Shown: positions 55,458 through 63,052 of the stretch, one piece after another
Layout of the letters: each line of letters begins with the position of its first letter
Numbering within the stretch: the first letter of the stretch is position 1
NCBI GenBank assembly: GCA_016713035.1
Contig: JADJPW010000011.1
Span: 1 to 64,000, forward strand
From: Verrucomicrobiaceae bacterium
GTDB lineage: Bacteria > Verrucomicrobiota > Verrucomicrobiia > Verrucomicrobiales > Verrucomicrobiaceae
DNA length: 64,000 bases
Direction of reading: 5' to 3'
The notes under the pieces: generated by a model
Seen by the model: the letters and a program-made list of their open reading frames with translations, nothing else
Databases searched by the model: none
What the model was told of the DNA's origin: nothing
Program-made: the position numbers and the translations under genes

Positions 55458-56198
55458 ATGAGCCTGCCCCGCCTTCAAGCCGAGTTCTTTGCCAAAATCG
55501 CCGATCAACAGAGCGTCCGAGTCATCTTCGAGCACATGCCCGGAGTGTTCTTTTTCATGAAGGATGACCAGGGACGCCACATCGCTGCTAACAGCGCCAC
55601 CTTCGAGAGATTCGGCATTAAGAGCGAGACCGAGCTCGTCGGCGCGATGGACGAAAAGTTCTTCCCGCCGGAGGTCGCAAAGGCCTACCGTGAGGACGAT
55701 CAAAAAGTCATCCGCAGTGGAAAAGCACTCATCAACCGCCTTGAGGTCTGGTATGACGAGCAGAGGAACCTAAACTGGTTCCTCTGCACCAAGCTGCCCG
55801 TGCGAGACAAGGGTGGCAAAGTCATCGGAGTCATGGGCATCACCCGACGCGACGAGGACCGAATGCACCACCACGATGTGCGTGAGGTGACCGCCGCCGT
55901 GCAATACGCCCGCGAGCACTGCCACGAGATCGTCACCACAGGTGAGCTTGCCCGAGCTGCCGGCCTTTCCGAACGCCACCTGCACCGTAAACTCCGCTCC
56001 GCCCTCGGGCTCAGCCCATACGAGCTGCTTATCCGAACACGCATTCAATCAGCCGCAGAAGCTCTCGCTAAAAGCTCCGCCCCCATCGTCGAAATCGCAC
56101 TCAACCATAGCTTCTGCGACCAGAGCGCCTTCACCCAGCAATTCCGCAAACGCACCGGTATGACACCGAAGGAGTTTCGAAAAAGGCATCAGGGATAG
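55458..56198 (+). CDS. AraC-family regulator with N-terminal PAS domain
   Basis: 246 residues. N-terminal PAS-like sensor (MPGVFFFMKDDQGRHIAAN, FERFGIKSETELVGAMD, TKLPVRDKGGKVIGVMGI) is joined to a C-terminal AraC HTH pair (AGLSERHLHRKLRSALGLSP, then VEIALNHSFCDQSAFTQQFR, MTPKEFRK). It is divergent from xylA and probably controls the xylose/xylan genes, replacing the sugar-binding arm of classical XylR by a PAS sensor; this role is inferred from position. PAS ligand unknown. Confidence 0.85.
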   Translation: MSLPRLQAEFFAKIADQQSVRVIFEHMPGVFFFMKDDQGRHIAANSATFERFGIKSETELVGAMDEKFFPPEVAKAYREDDQKVIRSGKALINRLEVWYDEQRNLNWFLCTKLPVRDKGGKVIGVMGITRRDEDRMHHHDVREVTAAVQYAREHCHEIVTTGELARAAGLSERHLHRKLRSALGLSPYELLIRTRIQSAAEALAKSSAPIVEIALNHSFCDQSAFTQQFRKRTGMTPKEFRKRHQG

Positions 56199-56283
56199 CG
56201 GCGGCCACAGCGAGTTCGACCACCATTCACAGATTCACTCATGGTAGTGCCACTGATCCTGCCGATGGATTCCCGGCGGATGT

Positions 56284-56367
56284 CCCGCTCCCGAGCGGCT
56301 CGGTTTCCACACCGGTCTGCTGCAACATGCGGAAGCAGAAGATGGCTTAACGGCGTGTTGTTCTGCG
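56284..56367 (-). pseudogene. remnant of a DUF1552 gene 3' end
   Basis: The sequence directly after the anti-sigma stop codon reads, on the minus strand, NNTPLSHL, then with one indel FRMLQQTGVETEPLG. This matches NNTPLSNLFVRMLQQTGIETEQFG of the intact DUF1552 gene at 47916-49193. At the DNA level GGCGTGTTGTT, TGCAACATGCGGA and GCTCGGT stretches align in order. The rest of DUF1552 is missing. Confidence 0.75.
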
Positions 56368-57363
56368 TCAGTTCGCGTTATGGGCCACAGCCCAGGCGTT
56401 GGCGGAGCCGGTCAGGCGGACTTCGACTTGATCGACGTAGTGTCCGGGGAACTCGGCCACGTTTTGCTCCGACTGAGGGGCTTTGGAGACCACGGCGGCT
56501 TCGATGACGAGGAAATCGGCATCCATTGGCACCACCAGTGGCATGGAGACGCATTGCCAGGTCGCTGCATCGGAGTCGGCGACCACGGTGCGAGCGGATC
56601 GGCTCACGCTGGATTCATGATCTTCCCAAAGCCTCGGCGCAGCGGCGATGTCGCCACGAAAGGCTGCGGCCTTCACGTTGAACTCGAACGATCCGCGTTG
56701 CGGCATCGGGATGGCATTGAACTGCGCGGACACTTCGACCAATGGCTCGCCACCCGATAACTCCGCTCGCAGCGGACGCAGATCGATCACCTGTGCTACT
56801 GATCCCACATAGCTGAGTGTATTTTTTGGAGATAGCTCATGGTCCGCTCGCAGGATACGCAACATGTGCTGGCCTTGCTTGGGTGTGATGCCATTCTCCG
56901 CTGTCACCACGCGTGAGAAGTCACCGCTCCAAGCCCCCGCCTGCGAAGGAATGCCCCGCGCAGGCACTTGCGATCCCGATTCAAAGTCCGCATCCGCCAC
57001 AGGCAATGCTTTGCTCACCACCACGGGCGCTTTCGGCTGCGTGTAGGCAAACACCACCGACGTGCAAAACATGCCCAGAGCCAATCCCGCTGCCGCTGCC
57101 GCGATGGGCCGCCAGTTGAGCCAGTTGAACGTCGATGGCTGACGCGTCGGTGCCTCGAAAGCGCGGACATCGGCGATTTCATCCATCCACAGACTCTCAT
57201 CCACCGCGAGGCAGGAGTGCGTGTCCGCCAGTTGCAGATACAAATCACGCACTGCCGCATCGGATCGCAGTTCGGCATTGAGCCGCGTGATTTGCTCGTC
57301 CGAGGCCTGACCGTCCAGGCAGGCCTGGATGAGATCGCTGAGTTCTGGGTGATCGTTCTTCAT
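56368..57363 (-). CDS. anti-sigma factor-like membrane protein
   Basis: 331 residues. The N-terminal cytosolic part is a zinc-less ASD-like segment (LIQACLDGQASDEQITRLNAEL, DLYLQLADTHSCL). A single membrane helix follows (AAAAAGLALGMFCTSVVF), then an extracytoplasmic beta domain of about 220 residues (ARGIPSQAGAWSGDFSRVV, FEFNVKAAAFRGDI). This architecture is that of FecR-like or PVC anti-sigma factors. It sits 3 nt after the ECF gene, so it probably binds that sigma factor. The gene ends exactly where a DUF1552 remnant begins. Confidence 0.75.
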   Translation of the reverse strand: MKNDHPELSDLIQACLDGQASDEQITRLNAELRSDAAVRDLYLQLADTHSCLAVDESLWMDEIADVRAFEAPTRQPSTFNWLNWRPIAAAAAGLALGMFCTSVVFAYTQPKAPVVVSKALPVADADFESGSQVPARGIPSQAGAWSGDFSRVVTAENGITPKQGQHMLRILRADHELSPKNTLSYVGSVAQVIDLRPLRAELSGGEPLVEVSAQFNAIPMPQRGSFEFNVKAAAFRGDIAAAPRLWEDHESSVSRSARTVVADSDAATWQCVSMPLVVPMDADFLVIEAAVVSKAPQSEQNVAEFPGHYVDQVEVRLTGSANAWAVAHNAN

Positions 57364-57366
57364 CGT

Positions 57367-57912
57367 TTAACACTCCTGTTGAAGTTTTCGCTCAATGCAC
57401 TGGTGCAGGGCCTGCCGGATGCGTTGCAGCGATTTGTAAATCGCCTCCACACCCCGACCGAGTCGCCCCGCGAGAGCCTCAATGCTCTCCTCATCAAAAT
57501 AGTAGCCACGCACCAGCCGGCGCTGCTCCTCCGGCAATCGGCTCAGGCAATCCCGCAAATGCTCACGCCGCACATCCAACGTCGAAGCCACCTCCACACG
57601 CCGCTCGTCCAACAGCACCGCCACATCCTCATCAATGAGCCGTCGGCGCCGTGATTCCGTCCGCAGATGCATCCGCGCCTCATTCAGCGCAAAGCGACAA
57701 GCCCAAGGAATGAAAGGCTTAGCAGGATCATACTTCTCCCTGGCCTGCCACAGCGCCACCGCCGTCTCCTGCACTACATCCCGCGCATCACTGACATTCG
57801 GCACCAGTGCCATCACATAGCGCAACAACTCCCGCTCTGACTCCAAGAACAGCCGCATGAACTGCTGATGCGTCAGCGGCGGGGTGGAGGGATGGGTGGG
57901 TGCGAAGTCCAT
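57367..57912 (-). CDS. ECF-type RNA polymerase sigma factor
   Basis: 181 residues with sigma-2 (HQQFMRLFLESERELLRYV, then DARDVVQETAVALWQ and FIPWACRFALNEARMHLR) and sigma-4 (LRDCLSRLPEEQRRLVRGYY, ESIEALAGRLGRGVEAIYKSL) regions. This is the Rhodopirellula/Verrucomicrobium type of ECF factor, usually followed by an anti-sigma gene and target secreted proteins, as here. It shares a promoter-like two-block element and its first about 33 codons with the DUF1592 gene at 49244-51745. Confidence 0.92.
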   Translation of the reverse strand: MDFAPTHPSTPPLTHQQFMRLFLESERELLRYVMALVPNVSDARDVVQETAVALWQAREKYDPAKPFIPWACRFALNEARMHLRTESRRRRLIDEDVAVLLDERRVEVASTLDVRREHLRDCLSRLPEEQRRLVRGYYFDEESIEALAGRLGRGVEAIYKSLQRIRQALHQCIERKLQQEC

Positions 57913-57921
57913 GTAGCCACT

Positions 57922-57950
57922 CTCTGCCGAAGTCGGGCCTTTTTGGACAT
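57922..57950 (-). promoter_or_regulatory. conserved two-block element upstream of the ECF gene
   Basis: Minus strand ATGTCCAAA (57950-57942), 11-nt spacer, TCGGCAGAG (57930-57922), 7 nt, then ACATGGACT with the sigma start ATG at 57912. Identical blocks and distances occur before the DUF1592 gene. Likely autoregulatory promoter or promoter plus ribosome site of this sigma factor. Confidence 0.6.
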
Positions 57951-58033
57951 CTTTTTAGCCTATTCCAGCTCTCGTTCAGTCACTGACCGCAAATCGACAC
58001 ACTCAATGCATTGGCCGCAGAGGTTCGATGGAG

Positions 58034-59707
58034 CTACTGACGCCTGCGACGCGTCACAAAGCCTGCGAAGCCGAGCATGAGCAGCAGAGCGCGGCTGGGC
58101 TCGGGCGCGACGAAGACGGTGCTGATGGTGCCGTTGGTGGTGAACTGGCTGATGTCCCAGGCGTAGCCGGAGCTGGAGATATCAGGGAGATCGAAGCCCA
58201 GATTGTCATCACCATTGCCGAGGAGGTAGCCGCCATACGAACCCGCAATGAAACGGCTGGCGAAGGTGGTGGTGGAGGAGATGTTTGTCCAATCAAGGAG
58301 ATTAAAGACTTCCACGCCGGTGGGTGTGTAACCTGGGGCTGTCACGGCGAGGCCTCCATTGAAGTTCAAGGTGCCAGCCGACAAGCCATTGAAGGAGAGC
58401 AAATCACCCGTCCCACCTGGGTTGAGGCCCAAGATGGTGCTGCTACCGCTCTGGAAGTCGAAGGTGCCACTGCCCGATGCAGGCGTGAAGTTCAGTGTGC
58501 CGTAGTTGGCTTGTGCGGTGCCATCGCCAGCCTGAACGGTGGAGCCACTCTGTGCAGTGAAGGTGGAACCCTTCACGATCCCCGTGCCGAAGATGGTGCC
58601 GCCTGTCTGCACCGTGACAGCGCCTGTGCCGGTGGTGCCGGTTCCTGCGATGCCGACTTGCAGACTGCCTGCGGTCACTGTGGTGGTGCCAGCGTAGGTA
58701 TTGAGGCCACCCAGGGTGAGTGTGCCTGCGCCATTTTTTGTGACTGTGGTGTTGTTGGCGTTATTGATGACGCCCGTCAGTGTCAAATTGCCAGCCCCTC
58801 CAAAAACCCAACCGCCCGTAGCAGTGGCCGTGCCGGTGGTGAGATTGCCACTCATGCTGAGGGTTTGGCCAGATGTGGTGACGTTGATTGTTGAGTTGCC
58901 ATTGTTATCACGACTGAAGCCCTTGTTGCTGGAGAAGGTGTTTCCCGTGTAGTTGAGCGTGGCACCTGACTGAACATAGGCACTATCTTTGCCAATGCTG
59001 CTGGCTCCGGTCAGATTGCCCATGGAAGCGACATTCGCTGTGCCGCCAAACATTTGGAACCTCGAATTGGTATTGTTCGTGCCGTTGAACGTGACCGTGC
59101 CGCCTTGGACGTATATCCGATCCATCGTCCCAAAGGTGATTTCTGTGCCAAGGGTGTTGGTGGTGTAAAAACTCACGATGCCAGAACTGCCGCTCGTGCC
59201 AGAGATGTTCAGGGTATTTCCCCCGGTAGTTAGGGGGCCACTAAAATTGATGCGGCTATTCGCTATCGCCCACGTCTGATTCGCAGTCAGTGTGAGGCCT
59301 CCATTGAACGACAGCGCCGAGGTGCCGGTGCTCATCGTTATATTTCCGCCCAGGCTAGTCGCGTGGTTAAAGGTCAATCCGCCGGCTCCAGACTTGGTGA
59401 TACCACTGGCCCCGATGGTGAGGGTGGCACCGGCGGTGTTGTTGATCGTCAGTGCATTCGCAGAGGTGGCGGCGATGCCCAAGACCGACACGTTGCCGCC
59501 CAGAGCCGCCGTCCTCGCCGCAGTCAAAGTGCTATCAATGAGCAGCAGATCAGTTCCGGTTGGTGCAACGCCCCCCGTGTAGCTACCGCCGAGATTCAGA
59601 GCGGTGGTGTTATCAGCTTTGGTGACGTCAGCGGAGGCACTGGGGCTCACATAGACGACTGCTGCAGCGGTGATCGCTCGGCAGCTCTGCAAAAGATATT
59701 TTTTCAT
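58034..59707 (-). CDS. PEP-CTERM protein with autotransporter-type beta repeats (second copy)
   Basis: 557 residues. Signal-like N-terminus, then a glycine/threonine/asparagine-rich beta solenoid (GAGTLTLGGLNTYAGTTTVTA, in the PATR style) and a C-terminal sorting signal: PEPSRALLLMLGFAGFV followed by an arginine cluster. PEP-CTERM proteins are exported and processed by an exosortase and usually become surface or matrix components. The last about 230 residues are nearly identical to the neighbouring copy, while the N-terminal half is unrelated. The exosortase gene is not in this window. Confidence 0.85.
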   Translation of the reverse strand: MKKYLLQSCRAITAAAVVYVSPSASADVTKADNTTALNLGGSYTGGVAPTGTDLLLIDSTLTAARTAALGGNVSVLGIAATSANALTINNTAGATLTIGASGITKSGAGGLTFNHATSLGGNITMSTGTSALSFNGGLTLTANQTWAIANSRINFSGPLTTGGNTLNISGTSGSSGIVSFYTTNTLGTEITFGTMDRIYVQGGTVTFNGTNNTNSRFQMFGGTANVASMGNLTGASSIGKDSAYVQSGATLNYTGNTFSSNKGFSRDNNGNSTINVTTSGQTLSMSGNLTTGTATATGGWVFGGAGNLTLTGVINNANNTTVTKNGAGTLTLGGLNTYAGTTTVTAGSLQVGIAGTGTTGTGAVTVQTGGTIFGTGIVKGSTFTAQSGSTVQAGDGTAQANYGTLNFTPASGSGTFDFQSGSSTILGLNPGGTGDLLSFNGLSAGTLNFNGGLAVTAPGYTPTGVEVFNLLDWTNISSTTTFASRFIAGSYGGYLLGNGDDNLGFDLPDISSSGYAWDISQFTTNGTISTVFVAPEPSRALLLMLGFAGFVTRRRRQ

Positions 59708-59814
59708 GGTTGGGCAGTAGAGGGGCCTATTCAGGTGCCATGTCGATGCGTCCCGGGCTGGGCATCCAAGATGGATGGCAGGACTGCTCTATCCCTAACT
59801 CACCAGGGAATTGG

Positions 59815-59977
59815 CGATATGGCCCGGTCAGGCCATTTTGGAGGTGGAAGCGCCCCCTACAGCAGCCCCAGCTCAAATGCCCGAGCCACCGCCTCGGTGC
59901 GATCAGAAGTATCCAGCTTGGTTCACACGGCCTTGACGTGATGTTTCACCGTGTGCTCACTGATGCCGAGGGTTTGG
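59815..59977 (-). pseudogene. fragment of a NarL-type response regulator 3' end
   Basis: Read on the minus strand: LGISEHTVKHHVKAV, then a TGA, then TKLDTSDRTEAVARAFELGLL and a stop, aligning with the C-terminus of the intact regulator at 62438-63052. The downstream flank with ggcccgrtcaggc also matches (59821 and 62401). No receiver domain or upstream half is present. It lies between the two PEP-CTERM genes and marks a past duplication. Confidence 0.85.
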
Positions 59978-59984
59978 TCGAGAG

Positions 59985-62348
59985 TCAGCGACGCCGACGG
60001 CGAGCAATGAGACCCATGAGGCCGAGCATGAGCAGCAGAGCGCGGCTGGGCTCGGGTGCGACGAAGACGGTGCTGATGGTGCCGTTGGTGGTGAACTGGC
60101 TGATGTCCCAGGCGTAGCCGGAGCTGGAGATGTCGGGGAGATTGAAGCCTAGATTGTCATCACCATTGCCGAGGAGATAGCCGCTGTAAGAGCCTGCACT
60201 GAAACGGCTGGCGAAGGTGGTGGTGGAGATGTTGGTCCAATCTAGGAGGTTAAAGACATCCACACCGATGGGTGTGTAGCCTGGGGCCGTTACGGTGAGG
60301 CCTCCATTGAAGTTCAAGGTGCCAGCCGACAAGCCGTTGAAGTTCAGCAAATCACCTGTCCCCCCTGGATTGAGTCCCAAGATGGTGCTGCTGCCGCTCT
60401 GGAAGTCGAAGGTGCCACTGCCCGATGCAGGCGTGAAGTTCAGTGTGCCGTAGTTGGCTTGTGCGGTGCCATCGCCAGCCTGAACGGTGGAGCCACTCTG
60501 TGCAGTGAAGGTGGAACCTTTCACGGTCCCCGTGCCGAAGATGGTGCCGCCTGTCTGCACCGTGACAGCTCCTGTGCCGGTGGTGCCGGTGCCACTGCTG
60601 CCCACTTGCAGACTGCCTGCGGTGACGGTGGTGGTGCCGGTGTAGGTGTTAGTGCCTGTGAGAGTGAGCGTATTGGTGCTCAGGCTTCCGAGGGTCACGC
60701 TGCCTGCTCCAGCGATGACACCGGCGTAGGTGCCAGCGGCGGTTTGATTGACGGTGAAGTTGCGGCCTGTCTGTGTATTGATAGTGGCGGTGTTGGTGCC
60801 ACTGGTCGGCGTGGCAATCGTTCCACTCAGGCTGCCGACTGTGGTGTCCACGGCGGTGGCGAGATTGAGGACGGAGGCCGTCCCGGCGGCGGTGCTGTTG
60901 GTGTTGCTGACCGTGAGTGCCCCGGTGGTCGCACCGAGGGTGCCGCCCGTGCCGACGGTCAGAGTGCCTTGATTCACGGTTGTTCCACCGGTGTGGGTAT
61001 TTGCGCCAGTGAGAGTCTGGGTGCCGGTGCCGATCTTGGTGAGGTTCACTGTCCCGGTCGTGTTCTTGATGACGCCAGCGAAGGTGTTCCCGGTGGCGTT
61101 CGCGGCGCCGACCGTCAGCGTGACGTTGCCGCCCGCCGTCACGTTGTCGATGATTGCTCTAGTTCCAGCGGAATTGCTGTTGTTTAGGCCATTGACGGTT
61201 TGGTTGAAACCATTCAGGTCTAGGATCGCATAGCCGGTGCTCCACGTGGTCAACTGCAGATTTCCTTTGCCGGTGCCGGAGGGCAAGACATTGCCCGCAC
61301 CCAATCGCAGGGTCGAGTTGTTGCCGCTGTCGGTGTAAACCTCGGTGTTGCCAGCGTAATCGTTGGTCGTGCCCCCAATCACGATTGCACCGGCAGAAGC
61401 GCTTCGCACCCTGATCCCACCGGTGCCGGTGAGGCCGCCTGTAAGATTCATGTTACCATTCAAGCTATGCCCCCCGCTCGTCAGAGTGATGCGATGGTTC
61501 GCCACCGTGAGCGTGGTTACTCCGCTATTATTATATAGAGCGCTACCTAGAGTCAGCGCATTAGCGTTGGTGCCAAGCAGGTCCTCGTTGGCGAGGTAGA
61601 GCGAGGCCCCAGCGGTGATGGTTCCACTGAAGCCGCTGTTCGAGGTGCCGGTCAATTTGAGACCGCTTGTATATTGTGTCCCCGTGCCCTGCGTTACCGT
61701 CAACGCACTGGAGCCGGTCAGAGAGCCCACGGTAAGATAGCTGGTATTCACCGTAATCCCGCCTGCGGAATTCGCTGCCAGCGAAGCCACCGTGGTGTTG
61801 CCGTTGGCCGTAAAATTGCCGCCAGCGAGGACCAAACTGACCGCTGAGTTGAGGGAGGAGAAGGATACGGTTCCAGCGTTTGCAGTGAGTGCTCCGGTGA
61901 AGGTGTTGCTGCCGGTGAGAGTTAAATTGCCTGCGCCGGTCTTGGTGAAACCGGAAGTGCCAGCGAGAACCGAGGAGATGGTTCCAGTCTGGCCGGAGGT
62001 GGTCACGTCGATGAACGGATTGCTGCCCGCCAGCGTGATCGTGCCACCGCTGATGGCTTTGGTGGCGCTGAAGGTGATGCCGTTGGTGAAAACCGTGCCG
62101 CTGACGGTAAGGTCACTGCCGGTGATGGCGTTGTTGGTCGCGCCGTTGGTGCTGTCCCAAGGGGTGCCGGAGACGCCGGACCAGTTGGTGGCGCTAGTGT
62201 CCCACGTGGTGCCGGGGCCAGTCCAAGTGCCAGTCGCAGCTAAGCCAGACGTGCTCAGAGCGGCCCATGCTGCCAGCAAACCCAGGCATGGCCGTGAACG
62301 TATCAGGAAAAAAAGCTGTCGGAGCGCTTGGTTGAGGGGCTTTGTCAT
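59985..62348 (-). CDS. PEP-CTERM protein with autotransporter-type beta repeats (first copy)
   Basis: 787 residues. Signal peptide (RPCLGLLAAWAALSTSGLA), long Gly/Thr/Asn-rich beta-solenoid with PATR units (TGAGNLTLTGSNTFTGALTANA, TGTQTLTGANTHTGGTTVNQG, LTLTGTNTYTGTTTVTAGS, in parts) and a PEP-CTERM end (PEPSRALLLMLGLMGLI followed by arginines). It is exported and processed at the cell surface; role unknown. A two-component system follows upstream on the same strand (62438-64000) with a 89-nt gap, so these may be regulated together. Confidence 0.85.
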   Translation of the reverse strand: MTKPLNQALRQLFFLIRSRPCLGLLAAWAALSTSGLAATGTWTGPGTTWDTSATNWSGVSGTPWDSTNGATNNAITGSDLTVSGTVFTNGITFSATKAISGGTITLAGSNPFIDVTTSGQTGTISSVLAGTSGFTKTGAGNLTLTGSNTFTGALTANAGTVSFSSLNSAVSLVLAGGNFTANGNTTVASLAANSAGGITVNTSYLTVGSLTGSSALTVTQGTGTQYTSGLKLTGTSNSGFSGTITAGASLYLANEDLLGTNANALTLGSALYNNSGVTTLTVANHRITLTSGGHSLNGNMNLTGGLTGTGGIRVRSASAGAIVIGGTTNDYAGNTEVYTDSGNNSTLRLGAGNVLPSGTGKGNLQLTTWSTGYAILDLNGFNQTVNGLNNSNSAGTRAIIDNVTAGGNVTLTVGAANATGNTFAGVIKNTTGTVNLTKIGTGTQTLTGANTHTGGTTVNQGTLTVGTGGTLGATTGALTVSNTNSTAAGTASVLNLATAVDTTVGSLSGTIATPTSGTNTATINTQTGRNFTVNQTAAGTYAGVIAGAGSVTLGSLSTNTLTLTGTNTYTGTTTVTAGSLQVGSSGTGTTGTGAVTVQTGGTIFGTGTVKGSTFTAQSGSTVQAGDGTAQANYGTLNFTPASGSGTFDFQSGSSTILGLNPGGTGDLLNFNGLSAGTLNFNGGLTVTAPGYTPIGVDVFNLLDWTNISTTTFASRFSAGSYSGYLLGNGDDNLGFNLPDISSSGYAWDISQFTTNGTISTVFVAPEPSRALLLMLGLMGLIARRRRR

Positions 62349-62437
62349 ATAACCAAAAAGGCAAGGTTATAGAGACACCCCAGAACCCGATCACCGATAT
62401 GGCCCGATCAGGCTATTTTGGAGGTGGGAGATCCCCC

Positions 62438-63052
62438 CTACAGCAGCCCCAATTCAAACGCCCGTGCCACCGCCTCGGTGCGGTCGGAGGTATCCAGCTT
62501 GCCGCACACGGCTTTGACGTGATGCTTCACCGTGTGCTCGCTGATGCCGAGAGCTTTGGCGATTTGCACATTGGTGAGTCCACGCCGCAAACCATCGAGC
62601 GTTTCCAGTTCGCGTGCACTGAGGGCCTCCATGAGCGGCTGGGGCACGGTATTCGAGTGTTCCCAGCACTTCTTGCCCTCATGCACTTGGAGGATGCTTT
62701 GGCTGAGTTGTTCCAGTGTGACCTGCTTTGGCAAAAAGCCGTGAGCACCCAGATCGCGAGCACGGCGCACCTCATTGGCGAGCGAACTGGAGGCAAACAA
62801 GATCACGCGGGCCTGCGGATTCGTCTGGAGCAGTTGTTCGAGCACATAAAAACCATCCTTTCCCGGCAGACGCACGTCCAGCAGCGTGATGTCGGCCTTC
62901 AGCGCGGCATGGAGTTGGATCGCCTCACTGGCATTACCGGCCTGGCCGATGATCTCAAAGGCTGCATCCAGTGCCAGCATGGAGGCGAGCGACTCTCGCA
63001 GCACCGCGTGATCATCGACAAGCAGGATGCGGATGGGTTTGGCAGAGGTCAT
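62438..63052 (-). CDS. NarL/FixJ-type response regulator
   Basis: 204 residues from the ATG at 63052, which overlaps the stop of the histidine kinase (ATGA). The receiver domain has the acidic pocket (ILLVDDHAVLRESLA) and the phosphorylation site in ITLLDVRLPGKDG. The C-terminal LuxR HTH is LSARELETLDGLRRGLTNVQIAK, then ISEHTVKHHVKAVCGKL (the latter is copied in the fragment at 59815-59977). It is coupled to the adjacent histidine kinase and may control the PEP-CTERM genes downstream. Confidence 0.93.
   Translation of the reverse strand: MTSAKPIRILLVDDHAVLRESLASMLALDAAFEIIGQAGNASEAIQLHAALKADITLLDVRLPGKDGFYVLEQLLQTNPQARVILFASSSLANEVRRARDLGAHGFLPKQVTLEQLSQSILQVHEGKKCWEHSNTVPQPLMEALSARELETLDGLRRGLTNVQIAKALGISEHTVKHHVKAVCGKLDTSDRTEAVARAFELGLL

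Noticed and set aside
58701..62352. Repeated sequence within the PEP-CTERM genes considered as CRISPR or iteron
   Set aside because: The repeats are coding, in frame and imperfect, with no equal spacers; they are protein beta-solenoid units.
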